From assembly GCA_947095535.1 (NCBI GenBank), contig OX352774.1, positions 38,208,496 through 38,272,495 of the forward strand: a stretch of DNA of 64,000 nucleotides, in the 5' to 3' direction. Positions within the stretch are counted from its first letter, which is position 1; each line of letters starts with the position of its first letter. The position numbers and the translations under genes are program-made. Origin of the DNA: Poecilobothrus nobilitatus (lineage: Eukaryota; Arthropoda; Insecta; Diptera; Dolichopodidae). Positions 12,076 to 22,919 of this stretch are shown piece after piece. The notes under the pieces are model-generated. The model did no database searches and was not told the DNA's origin. It worked only from the letters and a program-made list of their open reading frames with translations.

Positions 12076-13664
12076 AAACGAGGAAGAATACAGTTGACTT
12101 TGTCAACTCTTAGATACCCGTACGAACCGTTAGTATGTTCACAGCCTGTCACTCTGCTTACAATATTATTTTTTTAATATTTTAGTATTTTAAAATAATT
12201 TGGGTGAATTTTATAATTTCTAGAACTATGGGTTGTACATATATTCAAACTATATGTTTATATGTACATTCCTCAAAAGCAGATTCTAACTTTCCACATA
12301 ACGATTATCAATCCAAAATTTTTTCAAGTATTCTATAGTACCATTTAATACTAAGCGGTAAATGTATATTAAATTTACTAAGTACAAAACAGTAAATATA
12401 ATTTTAAATATTATATTATATTATATTTAAATATTTCATTGACAGAATAATTTCTTATAAGTACAATAAAATACATATGTATATGAATGTATGTAAATAC
12501 GGCGCTATATAATATACATCTATACTCTTATCATTCACTCACTAGTGGCATATACGATATGTAAATAAACATGATATTATATAAGTATGTATATCAATAT
12601 CATATAAATAAAAATTCTTCAAGCAACCGTTATGTTGTTTATTTAATTACATTTTTTTGTACTACGCATTATATCCTCAACAATTTCAAATTATCGAGTA
12701 AAACAAATGCAAAAAATTTGTTGAAGAAATTTGTTAGAAAATTTGAAAAAATCAAGTAACACTTTCGTCAATTATAAAGTAACCCTATATTATTAAAAAA
12801 AGTTGTTAACTGAAATAAGATTATAATGTTGAAGCTTTCATTTTTGTGTATTACTTCAAAAAAATTTTAACAGGTGTTCAAGTTACAGGTGTTTAAAAAT
12901 AGGAAATTTTCAGTTTTTGACCCCTTACAGCTCCTAAACGGGGGGTGATACAAAAAAAATTTTTGAAATGACTCATACTAATTTTCAAAGATCTAACTTC
13001 TGTCAAAATTTCAAGTTTCCAACTTTAACCGTTTAGAAGATGGAAGGGTTAAAGAATTTTGCAAAATTTGAGTTTCGCATAACGGTAAATTAAGACACCG
13101 TATGCCAAAAATATATATTTATTGTATATATAATTTTAAAGCTAATGAATGTAGTAATCGTTTGGCGTTTTCAAAATGAAGATATACCCTATACAAGTTG
13201 TGCTATAACAATTTAAATATAGAGCTTTTTTGAACCTTTGGGGAGCTGTAGCTCCGTAACGGGTGGGGTTACGAAAAAAAGTTGTTAAAAATAAAATTAA
13301 TATTTTTGTGAGATCTATCAGTAGTTAAAATTTCATAGCTCTATTTCAACAAAAATGTGGGGATCTAAAAGTTAGGTGTTCGAGAGCTACCCTAAGTTTT
13401 GGTCCAAACTCAACCAAAAAAAATAGGGAACCTTCAAATTTTTCCCAGAATATTTTGTGTAAATTTCAAGATTCTAGCTTTCTTAGTTTTTGAGTTAGCG
13501 TGCTGACGGACGGACGGACGGACGGACGGACATGGCTCAAAAGTCTTAGAATTTTTTTCTGATCCGATCCATACCTTTGAAGGTATATCTAGCTTGCTTA
13601 TTTCGAGGTGTTACAAACGGAGGAGTAATTTTATTATACCCGATCCTATCGTACGGGTATAAAA
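12076..13664. mobile_element. mini-me/DINE-1-like non-autonomous element, copy A (long form)
   Basis: The left end reads AACGAGGAAGAATACAG, then a 7-bp hairpin AGTTGACTTTGTCAACT, then ATACCCGTACGA. The right end is TCGTACGGGTATAAA, so ATACCCGTACGA forms a 12-bp terminal inverted repeat. A GACG run lies at about 13504-13530, just after TTTTGAGTTAGCGTGC. GACG/GTCY runs are a known hallmark of dipteran mini-me elements, now regarded as Helentron-derived. There is no coding capacity; the 62-codon frame at 12571-12759 lies inside the element and is a chance frame. Copy B at 25.9 kb shares both ends but lacks about 550 bp (roughly 12520-13077). That missing part is related to the elements at 24.2, 50.9 and 60.3 kb. 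Confidence 0.85.
13504..13530. repeat. GACG tetranucleotide run inside copy A
   Basis: About six GACG units. Copy B at 26774-26793 has fewer units, so the run varies in length between copies, as expected of a proto-microsatellite carried by this element type. Confidence 0.85.
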
Positions 13665-15394
13665 AAAAGGAAATTGTTAGCAAGTTTTACAAGCATGTTT
13701 AAATCAAAAAGCCTTTATTATAGGATTACATTATTACAATTATCTGAAAATAATTGTTGCATTACAATTTTTATTTTTTACATCTTTTAATTATTTTTTT
13801 TATAATTATATTATATATATATAATATATATGTATATCGTATTTATATTTCATATATAAAAAGATTTTATAAATACATGTATATCAAAATGAGTTACATG
13901 AAAAACATGAGTTTTTTTTAAATTTAATTAAATTTAAATATTAGATGAGTATTTTATTCTTTAGCTATTTATTCAAGATAAATTATATTATATGTTATTA
14001 TAATATTAGACGCAACAAAGGAAAATTGAAATGAATAAACTGTAAAAAATTAATATGAGGTAAATTTCTATTATGTTAAAAAATAATTAATTAATAAAAA
14101 ATCATTAGTTCTGAAAAGAACCGTTAACCCCATTCAATTTTTACATTTATCCTGCCTCAGGTTTTCTCATATTTCAACCATTGCAAGCTAAGTGGATCTC
14201 CGACAAATCGAAAAGATGATTTTATATGAATTTTCTCAGAAATTTTCAGGGTACGAAATCGTAGGTAGGTACACCGTAAATGAGATTAAGATGGTAGATA
14301 ATTATTTAAATATCATCATAAAAATATATAATTTTTTTTTAAGTTAAAATGGTTTCAAATATTTTTTATACAATTTGAGCTTATTTTTTTCCTTTTTTTT
14401 ATTTTTTTACGATTTTTATTTTTATATTAGGTATATGAATTAATTACTAAGCAGGAAACAATAAACAGCTACAGAAATAAATACATACATACATATGTGT
14501 TATTTTTATTTTTTTTTAAAGTTATACATATATACAGAATATATACCTATAGATACTTATATTTTATTTTATTTTTGAATAATATGAACGTTAGATATTC
14601 AAAAATCACTTTTTTATATTGATTGTAAAATTTTATAGTAGACCTAATAAAACAAAATAGTAGACTGAACCGCGATTCGATCAACTTGTTCAACATATGC
14701 CAGCCTCTAAATCACACATCATATTAAATTCTTATTGCAAAATTAGAACATATAAATAGAATAAAAATACAGAGGGAGATTTTTTGTTTTTGCGTAAAAA
14801 TTAGATGAAACGATTTAAAATCGACGAAAAAAGAAAATAAAGCTACAACTTGTTTTTCATCGCAGAAATATTGTGAGAATATAAAAAAAAAATCAACAGA
14901 TTAGAAAAAGAAACCACTCAAATTCACTCACGTTGAGGCTCTAGTATATCTCTCTTTTCTTCTCTGTATAAAATTCTGTGAATTAGTTTTGGCAATAGTT
15001 TTATATTTTGCTTTATTACTATATAATTAAAATAATAATGTCATACAGCGATAAAATTCATGAATCGCCCTTGATATGACCTTGGAAAATTTAAAAATTC
15101 TATTTTAAACTTCATAAATATATCATAAAGTTATTTCATCAGTAGCTCTAACTTTTATTTATTGTACTCATTGTTTAAAGTTTTGGCAGATAAAAATGTT
15201 TCCTATAGAGAAATTTGTCTTTAAAAAGTTTTACATTTTTATTTTTTTTTAAACTTATTTTTAAAAAATTTTTGCACGATTTCACTTTAATTAAAAATTG
15301 TTTGATCTTTGACTTATAAAAATAATGTTCATTTAATTAACAGCCAAGGGTAATAATGAGAAAAAAAATCAAAAATTATATTTCTACCAAGATT
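13665..15394. other. AT-rich non-coding DNA, no gene seen
   Basis: TA-rich tracts near 13800-13850 and otherwise featureless sequence. GC-richer patches near 14120-14290 and 14665-14710 have no open frame or repeat partner that I can find. Confidence 0.5.
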
Positions 15395-15490
15395 TTTCTA
15401 CTTGGAACTTTTGCACTGGCAGTCTTTATCACTAATCAAGTATGCATCTAACCGTTAAACCACATACTCGTTAAAATTTCTTTGAATGTA
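15395..15490 (-). mobile_element. Possible tRNA-like SINE head fragment
   Basis: On the minus strand, TGTGGTTTAACGGTTAGATG resembles a tRNA D-arm/A box, and about 35 nt further AAAAGTTCCAAG could be a decayed B box. It sits immediately before a plus-strand family B repeat, giving a head-to-head arrangement. No body follows that I can align, so this may be a fragment or chance similarity. Confidence 0.3.
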
Positions 15491-15514
15491 TTCAGTTTTT
15501 AGATGTTGTATGTA

Positions 15515-16095
15515 TATCTGATTCATTGCGTAATGGTTAAGTCGCCAATCTTTCAATCGGAGGCACTTGGATTCAAACTTCAGTCAGGTCATATAAATAA
15601 AAAATATGTAGTAATTTCATATCGTAATACTGTATATAGTATTGGTTATATTATGCAGGAAGATACTTTACACTACTGTACATTGTAATCCACTGATGGC
15701 CCAGAGTTTGTAGTAAAATAGCAATAATAATAGTTTCTACAGTGACAATGGGGGTTGCCTTAAATAATTGGCTTATGCATTAAGATGTTATATACTAATG
15801 CATGTTGTAACTCTTGTAACGGCTGTAGTCACTGTTAGCAAAATAGTAATAATAATGAACGGATTCATTGTTTCCTTCTAGTCCATAACTCCCAATTCAA
15901 TATTTCCGCATCCATTTCCTATCCTTTCCTATCCCTACTCCCTAGCCAATATACTGCGTTAGCATGTAATTATATTGCCATTATATTGGCTAAAGGGAGA
16001 GGTGGGTTTTGTCATTAAGAATCTGACACTACGAAGGGGAAATTCTTGGTGTCTTTGGAATATTTCCATTTTCTTTAGGAAAACAAAAAATTTGA
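15515..16095 (+). mobile_element. Long SINE-like repeat, family B (with tRNA-like head)
   Basis: Starts CTGATTCATTGCGTAATGG, with TTAAGTCGCC making an A-box-like region, and GGATTCAAACTTC as a degenerate B box about 40 nt later. The body aligns with the minus copies at 8386-8930 and 32400-32668 and holds two related modules (TTATATTATGCAGGAAGATA and GCTTATGCATTAAGATGTTA each followed by a TACTRNTGYA-type block). It ends near GGAAAACAAAAAA. The 61-codon frame at 15503-15688 lies inside the repeat and is not a gene. At about 570 bp it is long for a SINE; the body may derive from a partner LINE. Confidence 0.68.
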
Positions 16096-16243
16096 GATGT
16101 AGAATTAATAGAAAATTTCTTTTTTGTTAAGTATGTATGTATGTATGTATAATTTGAGAATAGATTTTTTGTTTGCATATACAGAATACGAAAAGATGTA
16201 TGTGTATATCTTAGGAATTAAATGAAAAGATGTATATCGGTAT

Positions 16244-16439
16244 GTACATAATTTTTTTTTTCTTTTTAATGCATTTTTCTGCCATATAAATGTGAAATTC
16301 AGGCGTGGCTGAAAATGTCATAAGGGGGAATAACTCTTACGACGTGTGTTGGACTCGAACCTACACTCCTTTGGTGTTTACAGCGTATTTTATACGCTCT
16401 TACTCACTAGGCCACCTAGGCCCCCAGTATATAATTTTT
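16244..16439 (-). mobile_element. tRNA-derived SINE, family A, internally deleted
   Basis: On the minus strand: GGGCCTAGGTGGCCTAGTGA with TAAGAGCGTATAAAATACGC, then a B box GGTTCGAGTCC, CACGTCGTAAGAGTTATTCC, GCCACGCC and an end at ATGGCAGAAAAATGCATT plus an A tail. Compared with the copy at 10.4 kb it lacks about 25 bp around AGGAAAGGCTGTGTAA. Flanks GTACATAATTTTT (from 16244) and GTATATAATTTTT (from 16427) differ at one base and look like an aged target-site duplication. Confidence 0.85.
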
Positions 16440-16625
16440 AAATGGCTGAAAATGTCAATTGAAAATTTATGAATGAAAATTTGAAAATTTCGGAAAAAAT
16501 CTATTAAAAATAATAATTAATTAAAAATAAAATATTTATTAAAAATCGGTTGGTAAATGGCCTGGTAATATGTCCCATATTTTTATGATTTACAGATTAA
16601 ATATTATGATGATGATGATGAGATG
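16440..16625. repeat. Fragment shared with 29.4 and 29.9 kb, ending in GAT repeat
   Basis: Blocks such as GGTTGGTAAAT and TTTACAGATTAAATATTATG recur at 29440-29530 and 29855-30025 in the same relative orientation. At 29.4 kb this block lies inside the body of a tRNA-headed repeat (family C), so this is probably a truncated copy of that family. It ends in ATGATGATGATGATGAGATG, a short trinucleotide tract. Confidence 0.5.
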
Positions 16626-17727
16626 ATTCCGTCAGCTTTAAAATGCCTTTAAAATATAATTATATTAACAGAAACTATATAAAGCTATAAAGCTAAAATC
16701 AGACAACTTTTTGTTATAGGTCATTTGTCCAAATTTTATTTATTATAATAATAGAATGTTGGGATGATATATAATAATATACTAATATATAGTATAGAAT
16801 TTGGATTTATTTATAAAATGATTCTTTTAGAGACTTATAAATCATTTTTTTTTTTTTTAAATAATAATTTATCTTTGAGGATTGTTACATTTTTCTTGAA
16901 TTAAATTAAAAGCTTCAATATATGTATATGGTACATAATATATACTTTACTAAATTTGCATTTATAATATATGCGTTTATTATCCATGTTATTTGCTGAA
17001 AATTTTTAAACAACCTACATTATAATAATAAATTAAATATTTTGAATATAAATGAAATATTTCAATTTCAAATATTAATTTTACCAAAATGGAAATTTTT
17101 TCTTAAGAAAGAAAAGTGATGAATTTCTTATATTAAAGTAAAATTTTTCATTCACAATTGTACAAAACTAGAACAGAAATTATCATAAAATAGTAATAAA
17201 TTTTTTGTTTTTTAGCCTATAGATCGTCCTAATTTTTCAGTACATTGTTTATATGTGATTGTCTGGAATTTTTTTTTGTAGACTTGAATAACAACGAATT
17301 ATTTAAAAGTTTAATTTTATAAACTCTTAAAATTTATTCTTTAAAGAAAATTCAAATAAAATTGAAAATTCTGTCCATTAAGTTAACTTTTTATATTATT
17401 ATTTAAAGAATTTATGAAAACAAAACATGAATTGGTAAAATTATTACAAAATATTTGTTGAGAATTTTAAGCAAATTAAACTAGAAGGTTTCAAACTAGA
17501 TAATTTCAACACTACACTAGATGATTTTTTATTTTAAATCACTTATAAAATGTTTAATAAAAACAAAAACCATAAAATTTTTATACCATCGTCTTTGTTG
17601 TAATTAAAAAATAGCACTAAAGAATTTTGGAGGAGTTTTGTTGCATTAAAAAGATTAGGTGTCCTAACAGACGGTCATCCCAACATTCTTTTCATTAGAA
17701 AAAAACACTGCTACATATTTAACTTGA
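16626..17727. other. AT-rich non-coding DNA, no gene seen
   Basis: No element or gene recognised before the coding-like island that follows. Confidence 0.5.
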
Positions 17728-17865
17728 GATACAAATTATGACCAATTAATGTCCCAAATCACATTGTCATTTGGACGAGACGATTATTGGTTGTGTACAA
17801 CGCGGACTTGGGTAGGACTGATTGAAGAATGGCAATATTATAAACTTAATATAAACAAAAAATAA
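17728..17865 (+). pseudogene. Coding-like island, unrecognised
   Basis: A 45-codon frame between TGA (17725-17727) and TAA (17863-17865). It includes MSQITLSFGRDDYWLCTTRT followed by WVGLIEEWQYY. Three Trp and two Asp-Asp/Glu-Glu pairs in so short a stretch are unlike random AT-rich translation in this window, where frames are mostly Phe/Ile/Tyr/Asn/Lys. Upstream in the same frame, QTVIPTFFSLEKNTATYLT precedes the TGA. I do not recognise the family. It may be an exon fragment or a decayed transposon protein. Confidence 0.35.
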
Positions 17866-18350
17866 ATTTTAAACCTGTTTAATGCGGATAAACAATTATA
17901 AAATATAAGAAAAATTTAGTTCTTACGTCCCATAAATATTATGAACATTATCCAATACAAGAACCAATGTCTTACACCTTTTAACATTATGAACATTATA
18001 TAAAGTTAAACTCATTATAACTGCTTCCACCTTTTAATATAACAACTTAGGAGTAAAAATTGAAACAGATTGAATCTAGAGTGATGAAACAATTACCAGT
18101 CCGAATTGGTTAGCAAATTAATACCAAGTTAACCCAGCTACTAGTTCAAGAAAAACAAAAACCTTTTTTAAAGCACTTGTGTCGCCAAGGTTCAAGGAAA
18201 CATTTAATTTATTATTCAACCGAATGACCAGTATAGAAATGAATATCGAATAAAGATACAAATAAATTGACAGTTTTTCTTCGATACAATATCGGATATC
18301 CAAAGATTGTTAAACAGTTAAAAATACAAAAATTATTTTCTATTTAATTT
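17866..18350 (+). pseudogene. Possible second coding-like stretch, decayed
   Basis: Around 18118-18230 a plus frame reads TKLTQLLVQEKQKPFLKHLC followed by RQGSRKHLIYYSTE, then several stops. In the same frame, near 18245-18345, DTNKLTVFLRYNIGYPKIVK continues. This could be the remains of one protein, perhaps of a retroelement, but no diagnostic motif is present. The 61-codon minus-strand frame over the same place is likely its shadow. Confidence 0.25.
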
Positions 18351-20689
18351 TATTATTTTTTTTTTAAATCATTCCTTATTTCACACCATTTGTATAAGTG
18401 CATTAATATGTTTTCGTTCTGCTCCTGTTGATTTTTTATAGTAATATTGTAGTATGGTGACGTACTTGTACTTGTTGTACTTGTATTATATTATATGGTG
18501 ATGGTTCTACTTAGGTACTATTTGGATTTAAAAGTTTGCACCTGAACATATTTAAAAAAAAAAATAAATCTCTTAACAATAATTATTCAACAATCCTTTT
18601 AGATTTGTATTTTTTTTTTCAAAATCCAATCTTGTTGCAGTCATTGAGAACTTTTCAAAGAAATTCTATGGATATTTTTTGTTTTTTTTTTGTTTCTTTA
18701 ATAAAATTCATCAAATATTGAAAGAACATAAAAAAACAAAAAAAATTTATAACTATCAAAAGATGGCACTTTTATATCTCCTTAATAGGATATTTTCCAA
18801 AATCTATTTTCAGTAAATTTTATTTTTTTATTTTTATTTTGTTTTCTTCAGTTCAACAAAAAGTTTTCTGTTTCTCTATCCATCATCTATATGAAATGTG
18901 TCCTTTATTGAATACACTATACTTTCTCTTCAATTGACAATAAAAACTACAACAATAATAAAAGGAAAAGTACTAAATATCAAGGATTCATCACGAAGAA
19001 AATCTTAAAACTATTCTGAATTTAATGTTTGTCGTCACATCATCAATTCATTTTGAAAAGTTGTTATTCTTCTCTGATTAAATTCTTTTATAGTTTGTAC
19101 AGTATTAAACAAAAAAATGTCAACAAATGATCAATTTTTTTCATTAATTTAACAACTTACCATAACAACTTTATTGGTTCTGATTTTCATCAATTTTCTT
19201 AAGTAACGAATAAAGATGCGTATTAAGTATTAAGTATGGATACTTTAATCTTAAATTGTATTAAGCCTATTAAAAATGAAATAACCTGTTCATTCTTTTT
19301 GAAATATTTTATCCCTTATATAATGTTTATTTTGCTCTAAACAAGACAACTTTTTATTGCAAGTGATTTTTGATGCCCCTTCCCTAAAACGAAAAAGATG
19401 TAAAGCTATAGAATTAATTTAATCCGTTAGTCTAATTGACCAATAAATTGAATAACAACTGAATGACAGAACAGTTAGAATGGTACATTCTCGTTTGGAA
19501 GCCTAGGCTTTGGTTTCCAACTATATTTGTCGTTGGTTTGAAATTTAATTAAATTAATTCTACACATAGTTATTATAAAGCTTAGTACTGCCTCATGTAC
19601 GAGTAATACTGACATCAATTTTAGCAATATATTCTCAATATATTTCTATTGCACCTTTCTCTCAATAATTATAATGAATCATATCCGCTTTTTCCTAGCA
19701 TAGCTCTCATATACTCGAACAAATATCTGTGATGCCAATACCTTTATCAGCCGAGAATTTTAATACTGAGGAGGTAATTTGTAAAATCATTACCCTATAC
19801 AAAATTAATTCCCGTAAGACTTTGATTTTACCAGTTAAACTCTAATTTTTCTTATTTCAAATTTATCAAAACAAATATTTTTTTTACGCTAAATCAACTC
19901 TATTTTTATTTCGAACTGTATTCATCACTTATAAACACACAAATATACAATCAAACAAATAAACTGATAAAGAATAAATAAATAATCACACTTTATATAT
20001 GTATATAACAAAAGAAAAGTAATTTCCTTGAGAAATACAAAGTTAATCAAATTGAAACAAACCATTATCTTATATCGTAAATCGTTTTCTGTTTTTTCTC
20101 ATCATTTAGACTTCGGAAAAGAATATAGGAGATTCCTGTGTATATACATAAGTTTTGTTTAACTTACCGCCTTAATAATGATTTTAACTCTAGTTATTTA
20201 CGTAAGGGAATAATATATGAAGGCGTTTTCAATTGTGGGCGGGAAGTGTAAATACGAAGATTTATTATGTATTGATATATTATGTATATATATACATATC
20301 AATATATATTGTATTGTATTATGAATAAATATTGAATAAAAAGAAAATTTTATAATGAAAATTGTATGAAAAACAAAAAAAAAAAAAAAAGAAAATAAAT
20401 AAAAATCAAAAATAGAAATAAATGTATTAATAATACATTGTATTGTAATGACTTAAAGTTTATTATTGATAAAGGCTTCAAAATAAAAAAAAAATCAATC
20501 AATAACTCACTGTTTACTATAAGATTATCATTTAAATAGAAAAATTAAATTAAAGTTATATTAAATTTTGTATAATATTTTTTTTTTTCAACGCTCCAGT
20601 CAAACACTAGGAATGATTTCTTTATACAACGTTACTGTTGAAAGACAAAAATTGGATAATAAAAGTGAGTTAGGGAGGTTAATTCTTAT
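18351..20689. other. AT-rich non-coding DNA, no gene seen
   Basis: Nothing supported. A short repeat of ACTTGTACTTGTTGTACTTG occurs near 18464. The frame at 18536-18721 is built from poly-T and poly-A and is not gene-like. Confidence 0.5.
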
Positions 20690-20822
20690 CTAATCCTTAT
20701 CTAAGTAGGTGAATGAAATATTACCGACAAAGGGGAACACATTAGATCTAAGCGTGTTGTACATTTTAGCAGTTCTCACAATAAATGTGTTGTCATGTGT
20801 TATCGTACTTGAAGTGGAGATT
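20690..20822 (-). pseudogene. LINE ORF2 C-terminal relic (Jockey/CR1-like tail)
   Basis: On the minus strand, a frame of about 43 codons ends at TAG (20690-20692). It reads TFIVRTAKMYNTLRSNVFPF followed by VGNISFTYLDKD. This matches the typical extreme C-terminus of Jockey/CR1-type ORF2 proteins (pattern R-T-A-R/K-L-W/Y-N-S-L-P ... F). The upstream reverse transcriptase domain is not present, so this is a 5'-truncated dead copy. It belongs to a different LINE lineage from the RNase H type relics at 3.9 and 38.9 kb. Confidence 0.55.
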
Positions 20823-22647
20823 TTAATTTTGAAGACAATTTTTTTAAGGTGAAGACAATTATTCTGTTAAAAGTTAAAACTAAAAAATACATAATATAAT
20901 AAACATAAATATACATAATTCATAAATATCAAATACATAAATATATCTATATATTATATAAATTAAATTCATGTACCTATATATTAAATATTTTATGTAA
21001 CATAACGTAATGAAGGAAAAATTCGTCATTTAAAATAAAAATTTTCTCATTCAAAGTAAAAAAAATATTCACTTAAAGTAAAAATGTTTAAGTAAAAAAA
21101 ACATTCGCTAGTAAAATAGTTGAAATAAAAAATTATATACATAAAATGTCAATCAAAAGTACAAAATCATATGATATCATATTTGATACCTATAATGGCT
21201 ATCAATATGAAATTAGGAGTAATGAAGCTAAACCCCAGTTAGTAAATAACTAAAATTATATTCTATTTAATTGAAATCTGTTTTTCTTCAAAATCATAAT
21301 ATTATATAATATTATGCAGTAAATTATAAACGAACACTCTGATTTTATAGTCAAATTCCAATGTGGTTGAATAAAGTAAAAGGATCAATAATACATTGTT
21401 GTTGTAAACTTGAATAAAATTTAATGAAGTGAATGGAAAGCTTTTTCATTTTATATTAAAAATTCTGTCATTAATTTTTGTTTTTATTTTCTTTTCTTTC
21501 TTTTTTTTTTTTTGTTTTTTTTTTTTGGAGTACCTAACACTTTTTCTTATATCCTTAAAAAAATTTACAGTTTTCATATTATAAATTTCTGTACAAATGA
21601 AATAATGTAATTTTAAAATGACAAATGAACTCATAAATAATAAAAAAAAATAAATAAGAAAGAAACTTAAATCTTATTTATGGTTGAAATGAATTGAATA
21701 TAAAAATTAACACATATTCTGATAATTTTATAATAAATCCATTTAAAAATCAAAAATGTTTCTTATTTTTTGAAAATATTTGTAATATGTACAGTTATGG
21801 ACTTTTATTTTTAGGATAAAATCCTATAAATATTTCTATTCTTATTCAAAGACTTATGTATAGACAAAGACTTAGTTTGTAGTTAAAGTTTTTTGATATT
21901 TTCAAAGAAATTTAAGGATATGGGGAAAATAAGAAAGGAGTTAATGTTATAAATAAATTTCTTAATCTTAAATATCTCTTTGCATCTTATTTCTTATAGA
22001 CATAAAAAGTCAACAAAAAAAATATGGAAATTATTATAAGAAGGCAAGTATTTTATTTAGCATTCGCAATCTACAAGATAATTTACATTTATAATGTTAA
22101 ATTTTTTGATCAAATGGATCAAAAGCTCAAAACAAAATAAAAGAAAAAAAAAACTAAGATTTAACAACGATACAAAACGAAATATAATCTTAAACAAACA
22201 TTTCGTCAACACATTTTTATTGAACAAAATAAAATTTAAATTTATTTCAAAGCTTTGAGTGTTTTATTATTAACCCTCTAGTACTCACGTACAGAGTTTT
22301 CCTATTTAAATTGATTAACCAGTATATTTTTCTTCGCATTATATTTTGCCAATAGCTAAGTTTTTATATTTTTTCAAACATGACTGTCATTTTTGAAAAT
22401 TTATTACTATTATTGAATTTTGAAATTTTTTATTACTATTATTGCAATATAAATTCCAGTCTGAAGCAGTTAAGGAGTAATTTTTTAAAACCTTTATTTA
22501 TTTTTATTTTGAATTTTTTGTTTAAGTACAATATCAAATTTTGTGTTAATTATTATCGTCAAATTTTATATAGGACTGTAAAAAGTTCCATGAATATTTA
22601 TGTACGTTTATAGCTGCAACAAAAAATATCAAATAATGTCAAAATAT
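20823..22647. other. AT-rich non-coding DNA, no gene seen
   Basis: Long A/T runs; the frames at 21446-21634 (minus) and 22380-22613 (plus) are homopolymer-derived (Lys-rich or Leu/Tyr/Phe-rich) and lack any domain-like pattern. Confidence 0.55.
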
Positions 22648-22919
22648 ATTTTATGAGGGGTCTCAGTGGTCTAGTGGGTAAGAGCTTATAAAATACGCTA
22701 TAAACACCAAAAGAGTGTGGGTTTGAATCCTGCACACGCCGTAAATGTAATTTCCTCTTACGACATGTACAGCCACGCTTGAAAAGGAAAGGCTATGTAA
22801 TTTACCTGTTACATTTATGTGGCACGCAAATACACTAAAAAAAATATATGTATATCTGTCACATTTTATATATGTAATTCTGTCACATTTATATATATGT
22901 AATTCTGTCACATTTTATG
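22648..22919 (+). mobile_element. tRNA-derived SINE, family A, with repeated 3' tail
   Basis: Body begins near 22656 with GGGGTCTCAGTGGTCTAGTG (A box), then TAAAATACGCTATAAACACC, a B box GGTTTGAATCC, CTCTTACGAC, GCCACGC and CATTTATGTGGCACGCAAAT. The tail differs from other copies: it contains about three units of ATATGTAATTCTGTCACATT (about 22846-22917). An 8-bp direct repeat ATTTTATG lies just before the head (22648-22655) and just after the last tail unit (22912-22919), so the repeated tail appears to have been part of the inserted DNA, or to have expanded after insertion. The minus-strand 82-codon frame here is a shadow. Confidence 0.82.

Noticed and set aside
22663..22911. 82-codon minus frame
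   Set aside because: Lies entirely in a SINE; the repeated TYIKCD-like residues come from the tandem tail.
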